From CAZTEB01 sp964612735 (GTDB lineage: Bacteria > Patescibacteriota > Microgenomatia > UBA1400 > PJMF01): DNA of 5,666 nt. The notes beneath the pieces were generated by a model, which worked only from the letters and a program-made list of their open reading frames with translations, did no database searches and was not told the origin of the DNA. The stretch lies in NCBI GenBank assembly GCA_964612735.1, contig CAZTEB010000050.1:1-5666 (forward strand), in the 5' to 3' direction. The first letter of the stretch is position 1. Each line of letters begins with the position of its first letter. This document shows positions 1 through 5,373 of the stretch, piece after piece. The translations under genes and the position numbers were made by a program.

Positions 1-310
1 CTTTAGTAAGACCTTTAACACAACAACCAGCGATCATGATGACACCCAGTATGACACCACCATTGGCGACATCCTCAAGCATCTTCCAGAAATTGACCAG
101 AAGATTCAAGACCTGGCTCCAGAGCGACCACTACGCGACATTAACAAAATAGACCTTGCCATCCTACGATTGATTGTGTTCGAATCGGAAAGCACTAAAG
201 TGCCTAGGAAAGTGCTGATTAACGAAGGAGTTGAGCTGGCCAAACAGTTTGGCAGCGACAGTTCCCCCAAGTTTGTCAACGGAGTCCTGGGCAAATTGCT
301 GGTTACATAA
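1..310 (+). CDS. nusB: NusB transcription antitermination factor, C-terminal part (5' end outside window)
   Basis: The reading frame is open from the left edge (first full codon at position 2) to TAA at 308-310, giving 102 residues of a C-terminus. NusB is an all-helical RNA-binding protein that pairs with NusE (S10) on boxA RNA and supports antitermination in rRNA operons; this is family knowledge. What identifies it is the C-terminal helical region. The segment INKIDLAILRLIVFE (visible residues 47-61) is followed by VPRKVLINEGVELAKQFG (67-84) and then SSPKFVNGVLGKLL (87-100). Those blocks, with the conserved INE-VELAK-FG and KFVNGVL pattern, are the hallmark end of NusB. The visible N-terminal 20 residues are polar and Asp/Thr-rich, likely an inter-helix loop. 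It leads the + strand run and is followed after 27 bases by the ACP-like gene, probably in one transcript. Nothing suggests damage; the missing 5' part simply lies outside the window. Confidence 0.93.
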   Translation, partial: FSKTFNTTTSDHDDTQYDTTIGDILKHLPEIDQKIQDLAPERPLRDINKIDLAILRLIVFESESTKVPRKVLINEGVELAKQFGSDSSPKFVNGVLGKLLVT

Positions 311-337
311 CAAGTGAAGTCTTATATAGTGAGAAAT

Positions 338-628
338 ATGACAGAGACCAAAACTACCACCGCAGCAGAAGTGCTACTTGAGACAGTAGCAAGCATCACT
401 GGAGTTGATCCTAGCGATGTCAATCTTAGCGACCACCTCGAGGATGACCTATTTCTCGACCTTGAAGTGGACGTGCCACAACTAATATCTGCTACCTCAA
501 CTAAGCTTGGCTTAGAGGTGTCACCAGATGCCCTGCGAGGTTTGGTAACCGAACTAAGTACCAATCCCACTCAAGCCACCTTGGCTCGAGTTGCAGATAT
601 ACTGACTGAAGAAGTTGAGTTCAACTAG
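338..628 (+). CDS. Acyl-carrier-protein-like protein lacking the phosphopantetheine serine
   Basis: A 96-residue acidic, helical protein with the overall layout of an acyl carrier protein. Helix I is AAEVLLETVASITG (9-22), followed by the VDPSDVNLSDHLEDDL loop (23-38), helix II from about 42, the GLEVSPD turn (58-64), and a C-terminal helix TLARVADILTEEV (81-93). In ACP, 4'-phosphopantetheine is attached to Ser in the D-S-L motif at the start of helix II. Aligning the preceding D-L-x-x-D places Leu42 at that serine (D41-L42-E43), and no nearby Ser can replace it, so I infer it cannot carry acyl groups in the normal way. It sits between nusB and rnc, two bases upstream of rnc, matching the common acpP-rnc order. 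I chose ATG 338, which has a weak AGTGAG four bases upstream. A GTG at 314 in the same frame would add eight residues (MKSYIVRN) but has no ribosome-binding site. Function is unknown; the ACP fold assignment is by eye. Confidence 0.7.
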   Translation: MTETKTTTAAEVLLETVASITGVDPSDVNLSDHLEDDLFLDLEVDVPQLISATSTKLGLEVSPDALRGLVTELSTNPTQATLARVADILTEEVEFN

Positions 629-630
629 GC

Positions 631-1311
631 ATGACTGTATCTGTTCCTGGTTTGCCGACATTTAAGAACCCTCAACTGTTGGTGACAGCCTTAACCCACC
701 GCAGTGCCCTAAATGAAAACCTCACCTCTGCTACTGAATCAAACGAGCGTCTCGAGTTTTTAGGCGATGCAGTCTTAGAGCTATCGACCACACTTTTTCT
801 CTACGATAAGCTACCCAATGAACCCGAGGGAACACTGACAGCCTTTCGTAGCGCGCTGGTCAAAACTGGCACGCTAGCTGAGTTAGCTAAAGAACTCAAG
901 CTCGATGAGCACTTATTTATGAGCAAAGGCGAAGAACACACTGGAGGAAGAAGCAACGACAGTTTGCTGGCTAATACAACCGAAGCTGTCTTAGGAGCTC
1001 TGTACTTAGATCAAGGATTCGACGCAGTTGATGCGTTTCTTCGCAAACATCTCTTTATTAAGTTTTCAGAGATCAAAGAAAATAACCTACACCGCGACAG
1101 CAAAAGTTTGCTTCAAGAACGAGTTCAAGCTAAAAGCTTACCTACGCCAAGTTATAAAGTGACTAAAGAGTCAGGTCCTGATCATGACAAGACATTTACA
1201 GTAGTAGTTTCAGTCCGAGGTAAAGAAGTGGGGGTTGGAGCTGGCAAAAGCAAGCAGTTGGCGCAGCAAGAAGCTGCCAGAGAAGCACTTGAGAAGTATT
1301 ACAAAGAATGA
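631..1311 (+). CDS. rnc: Ribonuclease III
   Basis: A 226-residue double-strand-specific endoribonuclease, full length for the bacterial family. It processes rRNA precursors and structured mRNAs in the cytoplasm. The N-terminal RNase III domain covers about residues 8-145. It contains the signature NERLEFLGD (38-46), giving the metal-binding and catalytic residues Glu39, Glu42 and Asp46. Glu66 lies in PNEPEGTLTAFRSALV, and the second metal-site segment LLANTTEAVLGALYLD (112-127) holds Glu118, equivalent to E. coli Glu117. The position equivalent to E. coli Asp114 is Asn115 here. I recall Asn there in other bacterial RNases III, so activity is still expected. The C-terminal double-stranded-RNA-binding domain runs from about 155 to 226, ending in the typical AGKSKQLAQQEAAREALEKY helix. 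The start ATG lies two bases after the ACP-like stop, so translation is probably coupled. About 69 bases separate it from rpsP. Confidence 0.96.
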   Translation: MTVSVPGLPTFKNPQLLVTALTHRSALNENLTSATESNERLEFLGDAVLELSTTLFLYDKLPNEPEGTLTAFRSALVKTGTLAELAKELKLDEHLFMSKGEEHTGGRSNDSLLANTTEAVLGALYLDQGFDAVDAFLRKHLFIKFSEIKENNLHRDSKSLLQERVQAKSLPTPSYKVTKESGPDHDKTFTVVVSVRGKEVGVGAGKSKQLAQQEAAREALEKYYKE

Positions 1312-1313
1312 TA

Positions 1314-1334
1314 CACTTCTTCCCTGGAAAAGTG
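1314..1334 (+). other. Small imperfect hairpin between rnc and rpsP
   Basis: Just after the rnc stop, CACTT (1314-1318) can pair with AAGTG (1330-1334). After one C-A mismatch, TTC (1320-1322) pairs with GGA (1326-1328), counting one G-U pair, leaving a three-base loop CCT (1323-1325). It lacks a following T-tract, so it is not a convincing intrinsic terminator, and at eight pairs it is far shorter than a standard RNase III substrate. A competing pairing, TGGG (1333-1336) with CCCA (1345-1348), overlaps its 3' arm. The rest of the gap (1335-1380) shows only a purine-rich AAGAAAAAAAC just before the rpsP ATG and no clear promoter. The fold was drawn by hand and may be chance. Confidence 0.25.
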
Positions 1335-1380
1335 GGCATCCTTACCCAAGAAATAACTAGCCGCCCATCAAGAAAAAAAC

Positions 1381-1830
1381 ATGCTTAAGATCAAACTAGC
1401 CCGATTTGGCAAACGCAATCAACCTCATTATCGCATCGTCGTTAATGAAGCCCGCGACAAACGTGATGGCAGTTATGTAGCCCTACTGGGTCACTACGCA
1501 CCCACGCAAACTCCCAAGTTACTCGAGATAGACACCGCGGCATATCAAGAGTGGATCGAAAAAGGAGCTCAACCAACTGATACAGTTGCTAATCTCTACA
1601 CTCGATACACCTCCAAAGATCCATTCCCAGCTAAAAAACCAAGGCCCTCTAAAAAAGCTCAAGAAAAGGCAGCTGCTGCCAAGGAAGCTAAAGAAGCAGA
1701 AAAAGAGGCTGAGGTAGCACCATCAGAGAAAGAAGCTCCCGAAGAAATCAAAGCGGAAGCAAAAGAAGATGAGGCTCAAGAAGCTGCTACTGATGCCACT
1801 GCATCAGACGCAGAAGCAGAAACTAAGTAA
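1381..1830 (+). CDS. rpsP: Ribosomal protein S16 with long K/A/E-rich C-terminal tail
   Basis: A 149-residue small-subunit protein, a 16S rRNA-binding assembly protein of the 30S body. Residues 1-82 are a standard S16: it opens with the family signature LKIKLARFGK (2-11), then QPHYRIVV (14-21), RDGSYVALLGHYAP (28-41), and the C-terminal core WIEKGAQPTDTVANLY (58-73). Most bacterial S16 proteins end soon after the core. Here a 67-residue extension (83-149) follows, made almost only of Lys, Ala, Glu, Asp, Pro and Thr. It begins basic (PAKKPRPSKKAQEK) and becomes acidic, with no hydrophobic core, so it is likely a disordered or single-helix tail. The ATG at 1381 is the only start that yields a complete signature; its upstream sequence is A-rich with no strong Shine-Dalgarno. 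It is followed 23 bases later by khpA, the same pair as in the classical rpsP operon. Confidence 0.96.
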   Translation: MLKIKLARFGKRNQPHYRIVVNEARDKRDGSYVALLGHYAPTQTPKLLEIDTAAYQEWIEKGAQPTDTVANLYTRYTSKDPFPAKKPRPSKKAQEKAAAAKEAKEAEKEAEVAPSEKEAPEEIKAEAKEDEAQEAATDATASDAEAETK

Positions 1831-1838
1831 CGTCACAC

Positions 1839-1843
1839 GGGAG
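1839..1843 (+). promoter_or_regulatory. Shine-Dalgarno site of khpA
   Basis: GGGAG at 1839-1843 lies ten bases before the ATG at 1854, in the 23-base gap after rpsP. It supports that ATG as the true khpA start and independent initiation rather than pure coupling. Confidence 0.6.
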
Positions 1844-1853
1844 TTACCACAAC

Positions 1854-2096
1854 ATGAAAAATTTACTTGAGTTCCTGCTTATTCACATCGTGACACATCC
1901 CGATGAAGTTAGAGTGGAGGAGCAAGGGGACGAGCGCGGCATGCTCTACACCCTCCATGTTCATCCAGATGACATGGGTCGTGTCATCGGCAAGCAAGGC
2001 TCAGTAATCGATGCCATCAGAAAAATTGCCAAGATTAGAGCAGTCAAAGAGCAAATTCGTGCCTATGTCACTCTGGCAGAATCTGATCACGACTAA
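1854..2096 (+). CDS. khpA: KhpA-type KH-domain RNA-binding protein
   Basis: An 80-residue single KH domain, the normal size for KhpA (formerly YlqC). In other bacteria it binds RNA, often together with KhpB (Jag/EloR), and affects cell elongation or small-RNA function; that role is family knowledge, not visible here. The sequence begins MKNLLEFLLIHIVTHPDEV, followed by the strand LYTLHVHPDDMG (31-42). It then has the diagnostic KH loop GRVIGKQGSVIDAIR (42-56), with the GxxG motif as GKQG (46-49), and a final helix and strand ending AYVTLAE (70-76). It follows rpsP as in many bacteria. The usual next genes rimM, trmD and rplS are not present. Its last 29 bases overlap the 3' end of pilO on the opposite strand. 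Confidence 0.94.
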   Translation: MKNLLEFLLIHIVTHPDEVRVEEQGDERGMLYTLHVHPDDMGRVIGKQGSVIDAIRKIAKIRAVKEQIRAYVTLAESDHD

Positions 2097-2883
2097 TTCC
2101 AAATAAATCTTCAAGTCCGCCCTGCCTATTCACTTCAGAGTTCTCAAAATCTGGGAAGGTATATGAATCTAGTTCTTCGAGTAATGCTTGTTGTTGCTGC
2201 GAAATAGCTGGCAGCGGAGCCCCCAATGTAGCCGTAATTGGCTTGATAAAGAAGTAGCTGCTTATCACCATGTCTGCAGAAAAAATTCTAACTACTTGAC
2301 CACCGGCACCCCTATCTATTGTCTCAACCAGTGACATCCTGGTCACGCTCGTGAAGGGTGCTAATCGCTCCACAGCCCTAAAGAACCGATTGATATCTTC
2401 TAGATCACCAGCCACCGTCAACTCTAAATCAAGAGTGTCGTACGCCGTTCCTCTGGGAGTGTTTTGTTGCACAGCGGCTGCTATATCAGCGCCCTCAGTA
2501 GCCACTAATCCTGGCTGCAGCAAAACGTCTTCAAAGGAAACTTGCGATTCGCTGGCCGCCACCTGTAGCCCTCCCAACAACTCCAACAATGGCTTGGTTG
2601 AGGGTAACAATCTATTGACGTCTTCTGCTCTGCGCACCACTGGAGTACTCGAAATCTGCTGAAGCTGAGAAACCTTTCTGGCTAAATCCTTAGTATCTTC
2701 TTGAGATGCCCGTAGCGAGCCATACGTCGAAAAAGCTTGGCGTACCTGGGGAATTATCGCCACAAATAGTAATACGGCGCTAACAAGCAGCATAGCCACG
2801 CCCATCATCAACTCTCGTCTGGTCTGAAGCAGATACGTGAAGTCAATCTTGTCTAAGCCCTGGATGTCGATGTCGAATGCCAT
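2068..2883 (-). CDS. pilO: PilO-like type IV pilus inner-membrane alignment protein
   Basis: A 271-residue bitopic membrane protein. A short cytoplasmic N-terminus (1-26) is followed by one membrane segment (about 27-45, MMGVAMLLVSAVLLFVAII). A coiled-coil-like stretch follows (about 52-80), then RLLPSTKPLLELLGGLQ (91-107), and an alternating strand/helix region (about 147-213). That last region fits the ferredoxin-like domain of PilO, with TLDLELTVAGDLEDINRFFR as its strand-helix element. Beyond about 214 there is a 58-residue polar tail with a Gln run (QQQQ, 229-232), possibly disordered. In known systems PilO pairs with PilN to link cytoplasmic PilM to the rest of the pilus machine. Position right after pilN (13-base gap) is the strongest support, since sequence conservation in this family is low. 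ATG 2883 is preceded by AGG nine bases upstream. The stop lies inside the khpA coding region. Confidence 0.8.
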   Translation of the reverse strand: MAFDIDIQGLDKIDFTYLLQTRRELMMGVAMLLVSAVLLFVAIIPQVRQAFSTYGSLRASQEDTKDLARKVSQLQQISSTPVVRRAEDVNRLLPSTKPLLELLGGLQVAASESQVSFEDVLLQPGLVATEGADIAAAVQQNTPRGTAYDTLDLELTVAGDLEDINRFFRAVERLAPFTSVTRMSLVETIDRGAGGQVVRIFSADMVISSYFFIKPITATLGAPLPAISQQQQALLEELDSYTFPDFENSEVNRQGGLEDLFGISRDQILPE

Positions 2884-2896
2884 ACTATGGTACCTA

Positions 2897-3436
2897 TTAC
2901 AACGTGACTGTTACTAACATGCTGTATTGTCCCGTATCCAGCCTCCGCAGCTCACTCTTAGAAACCTGTTGGTACTGCTCTCGAGTAGCCTGACTATCGA
3001 GCGTGTTAAAAACTGTGTCTAAAATGAACACTGAGTCAGCTTCTACTCGAAGAGACAGAATGGCATCAGCAGCATTGTAGCCAATATCTTTAATGATTAC
3101 ATTTGGTCCAAATATGTCTGAGAAGTAGGCAATGGCATCCTGTTTACCTCGGCGCTCGTCTATCAAAGTCTGGAGAACTGCGAGTTTTTGAGCAGTGACT
3201 ACCACAGATTTTTCAATCGATTCCTGAGAAAGAATTGTTCGCTCTAAGCTGGCAAGTTCATCTTCTGCGGCCGAGAGCTGAAACTGCAGGTAGAGCTGAG
3301 TTCCGAAAGCCGCTACCGAAACCACTGCGACGGTGATCAAAATACCCATGCTAACACGGAACAGTGCATGATCGCGCTCACGATGCACTCCTACAACTTT
3401 TTGTCTCTCTCGCAGAAAATTAATAGTCCCTGCCAT
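2897..3436 (-). CDS. pilN: PilN-like type IV pilus assembly protein
   Basis: A 179-residue bitopic membrane protein. Residues 1-26 are a basic cytoplasmic tail (TINFLRERQKVVGVHRERDH), 27-49 a hydrophobic membrane segment, and 54-95 a heptad-like helix (AAEDELASLERTILSQESIE). The rest is a small alpha/beta domain: YFSDIFGPNVIIKDIGY at 104-120, LSLRVEADS at 128-135, and a final strand YSMLVTVTL at 171-179. PilN normally begins with an INLLP-type motif that sits in a groove on PilM. Here the matching place reads INFLRER, keeping only the start. I chose ATG 3436 because GGGAG lies five bases upstream. An in-frame GTG at 3448 would add four residues but swallows that site. Gaps of 21 bases to pilM and 13 to pilO point to one operon. 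Confidence 0.8.
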   Translation of the reverse strand: MAGTINFLRERQKVVGVHRERDHALFRVSMGILITVAVVSVAAFGTQLYLQFQLSAAEDELASLERTILSQESIEKSVVVTAQKLAVLQTLIDERRGKQDAIAYFSDIFGPNVIIKDIGYNAADAILSLRVEADSVFILDTVFNTLDSQATREQYQQVSKSELRRLDTGQYSMLVTVTL

Positions 3437-3441
3437 ACTCA

Positions 3442-3446
3442 CTCCC
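3442..3446 (-). promoter_or_regulatory. Shine-Dalgarno site of pilN
   Basis: On the - strand GGGAG reads from 3446 to 3442, five bases before ATG 3436. This good spacing decides for the ATG over the upstream GTG at 3448. Confidence 0.65.
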
Positions 3447-3457
3447 ACATCACCACA

Positions 3458-4465
3458 CTATTTCTCTCGCATCAATAGACCCATGCAAACACTGTAGCTG
3501 GGGTGATTGGTGTCTGGAATTGCACCACTGGCGCTAGCAAATGGAGCTGCCAGCAACACTTCTACACCTAGTTGATCAGTCGCATACTGAATCAGCCCGG
3601 GTAGTTGTGCAGAGCCACCAGACAGTAGAACTCTATCAACTGAAGCAGAGGGGAACTGGTTAACAAAAAAGCGCATAGCCTTGAGAATCTCATCGGTGAG
3701 AATCTTAACTGCCGGTGTCAATGCCGCACTCACTTTTCCCTGAAATTGTGCTGGATCTAAGCCATATGTCCGCTTATACTGCTCAGCCTGCTGGGGATCG
3801 AGTCCAATAGTTTGCTCCAGACTGCGAGTTAGCATTTGGCCGCCACTGAGGTGGTTAAACACAAACGCCACTTCACCCTGATGCACAACGGCGATATTCA
3901 TACTCGAAGCCCCTACGTGAGCCACTAGAGTAGTGGTGTCATCTTGTTTGAATTGTAACGAACGAATCACAGAGAGAATTTGGGTTTCCATCATACTTGG
4001 CTCAACTCCAAGCTGGGTAAACACGCTGATGTAGTTAGCGACAAGCGTCTTTTTGGTGCCCACTAGTAACACTCGCATTTGAGCATTGCGATCATTCTTC
4101 TGAGGTCGGTATAGCACTTCATACTCAAGCGCTAATTCTTCTGGAGGAATCGGGATATGCTGCTCAGCTTGCCAACCAATTGCCGAAGCCAGCTCAGCAT
4201 CAGAGAGATAGGGAATAGTAATCACTTTAGTCGAAACAACCCCCTCAGGCATACTGAGGCGTATATCTCTGATCGAAAGTTTGTGATCAGCGATGAAGGC
4301 ATTGAGTGTCTCTGCTAGCTTCTGAATATGAACTTCTTCTGTGGGAACGGCTAAGCCATCAGTGTTGAATATCTCGGCAGCCCGCTCCACATTGGGCTCA
4401 GCACCAGTCTTACCCTGGACGGCTTTAATCGTATACGTACCAATATCAAGGGCAAGGGCAGACAT
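3458..4465 (-). CDS. pilM: PilM type IV pilus assembly ATPase-like protein
   Basis: A 335-residue cytoplasmic protein of the actin/FtsA/HSP70 fold, typical PilM length. The phosphate-1 loop is ALDIGTYTIKAVQ (5-17) at the very N-terminus. Then come the PilM-type segments KVITIPYLSDAELASAIGWQ (80-99) and HIPIPPEELALEYEVL (103-118). The phosphate-2 region is HVGASSMNIAVVHQGEVAF (183-201), followed by HLSGGQMLTRSLEQTIGL (205-222). The adenosine motif is RVLLSGGSAQLPGL (278-291), and the end is CMGLLMREK. The family usually has Asp at the first position of phosphate-2; here codon 3919-3917 gives His183. In known systems PilM binds the PilN N-terminus and couples the cytoplasmic motors to the membrane parts. 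I chose ATG 4465, close before the ALDIG motif, with AGG about 12 bases upstream. An in-frame TTG at 4489 would add eight residues of no evident homology. pilN follows after 21 bases. Confidence 0.93.
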   Translation of the reverse strand: MSALALDIGTYTIKAVQGKTGAEPNVERAAEIFNTDGLAVPTEEVHIQKLAETLNAFIADHKLSIRDIRLSMPEGVVSTKVITIPYLSDAELASAIGWQAEQHIPIPPEELALEYEVLYRPQKNDRNAQMRVLLVGTKKTLVANYISVFTQLGVEPSMMETQILSVIRSLQFKQDDTTTLVAHVGASSMNIAVVHQGEVAFVFNHLSGGQMLTRSLEQTIGLDPQQAEQYKRTYGLDPAQFQGKVSAALTPAVKILTDEILKAMRFFVNQFPSASVDRVLLSGGSAQLPGLIQYATDQLGVEVLLAAPFASASGAIPDTNHPSYSVCMGLLMREK

Positions 4466-4517
4466 AGTATCAGTATACCTGAGATGCAAAGCTTTTTGGA
4501 CCTGTGCTTAGAGGTGA

Positions 4518-5303
4518 CTACTTGACGATAGAGCCACCGCTATACAGAGCAAAGTCCATGATAGAAGCAGCGGTGGGCAGCGTCCTACTGACCTCAACAG
4601 CTCTAGTCTCATTGCCCAGGGTGTTCACTGCCTCTGAGCGGACATTGAAATACTGCACTGGGAGTGTAAATCCATCTCCACTGACTCTGAGGTGTGTATC
4701 GTTATACACTGGTTTAATTCGCACAAATTGATCACCTGTTTGGAGAGGGAAGAGCACTCGACGATGATAGCCGTCTTGATCTATCTCTAGAGCATCAGTG
4801 AAGCCATCGCTGCGATCACAACCACCTAAGGCAGCATGGCGAACTCGAGTAGTGCCACCGTCATCATAGTACGCAGTGACCACTAGTGAAGCTACATTTT
4901 GAGTACTACAGTCGTCCTCATGAGCCCAGTCAATTTGCAGATTTTGACCCGTGATGACGCCCGTGGTATCCACCATCACACTCACCATTTCGAAGACTCT
5001 TGTCTCGAGATCAGTCACTTTACTGACGCTATAACTGACATCAACAGCCGTGCCACCAAAGTCATCGATTGAGCCACCACTGGTAGTGCCTTCAAATATA
5101 AGAGAGGTAGAAAGCGCTTCTTCGATCCCAGCCTCAGCTGCATTAAAGACTCGAGTAGATTCTACCTGCTGCTGGGAAGAGAAGAGGTCTTGAGTACTCC
5201 GGGAAGCCAGCGACAAGCCCAGTGTCAGTAACACGACCATGATTAACAGGATGATGACGCCTATTTGACCCGACTGAGCACGATTTGGAGGAAATGATCT
5301 CAC
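4518..5303 (-). CDS. PilX-like minor pilin / type IV pilus-associated protein
   Basis: A 261-residue membrane-anchored protein. The N-terminus is basic and Pro-rich (RSFPPNRAQSG), then a hydrophobic helix at about 13-34 (QIGVIILLIMVVLLTLGLSL) is followed by SRSTQDLFSSQQQVES and the conserved FNAAEAGIEEAL (53-64). Helix plus FNAAEAG is the hallmark of PilX N-terminal pilin-like proteins. The likely prepilin peptidase site is SG|QIGVI after Gly12, but the usual Glu at mature position 5 is Ile. The rest is a beta-rich, Gly/Thr/Asp-rich exported domain with two cysteines, Cys132 and Cys162, which could form a disulfide, ending TLPTAASIMDFALYSGGSIVK. The start is uncertain: I used GTG 5303, preceded directly by AAAAGG. 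Alternatives are GTG 5336 and TTG 5357, adding 11 and 18 residues that do not look like a pilin leader; an in-frame stop lies two codons before 5357. It precedes pilM by 52 bases. Confidence 0.72.
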   Translation of the reverse strand: MRSFPPNRAQSGQIGVIILLIMVVLLTLGLSLASRSTQDLFSSQQQVESTRVFNAAEAGIEEALSTSLIFEGTTSGGSIDDFGGTAVDVSYSVSKVTDLETRVFEMVSVMVDTTGVITGQNLQIDWAHEDDCSTQNVASLVVTAYYDDGGTTRVRHAALGGCDRSDGFTDALEIDQDGYHRRVLFPLQTGDQFVRIKPVYNDTHLRVSGDGFTLPVQYFNVRSEAVNTLGNETRAVEVSRTLPTAASIMDFALYSGGSIVK

Positions 5304-5373
5304 CCTTTTATGGTAATCAAGTTTTAGTTGAAGCACAAGCTGAAGTTGACAGCACAATGCCTATCCATACAAT

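Noticed and set aside
106..294. Open frame of 62 codons on the - strand inside nusB
   Set aside because: The + strand frame encodes unmistakable NusB; the antisense product has no recognisable features.
322..570. Open frame of 82 codons on the - strand, antisense to the ACP-like gene
   Set aside because: It mirrors the coding strand of a gene with conserved context, and its translation (Ser/Arg/Val-rich) shows no domain or start signal.
1627..1830. Tandem DNA repeat in the rpsP tail (recurring AAAGAAGC-like units)
   Set aside because: The units are irregular in spacing and sequence and are explained by repeated Lys-Glu-Ala codons; not a true tandem array or CRISPR.
2351..2662. Open frame of 103 codons on the + strand inside pilO
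   Set aside because: Low-complexity Ser/Thr/Asn-rich translation, antisense to a protein with a good membrane segment and operon context.
4466..4500. TATACT on the - strand just before the pilM ATG as a -10 box
   Set aside because: No -35-like hexamer at the right distance and it lies about ten bases from the start codon, which would need a leaderless mRNA.
4504..4731. Open frame of 75 codons on the + strand over the pilin gene end
   Set aside because: Antisense shadow; no ribosome-binding site and no recognisable motif.
5308..5345. Possible promoter before the pilin gene on the - strand (TTGTGC, 17-base spacer, TACCAT)
   Set aside because: Only three and four matches to the consensus hexamers, and the transcript would start almost at the GTG. 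Not better than chance in AT-rich spacer.
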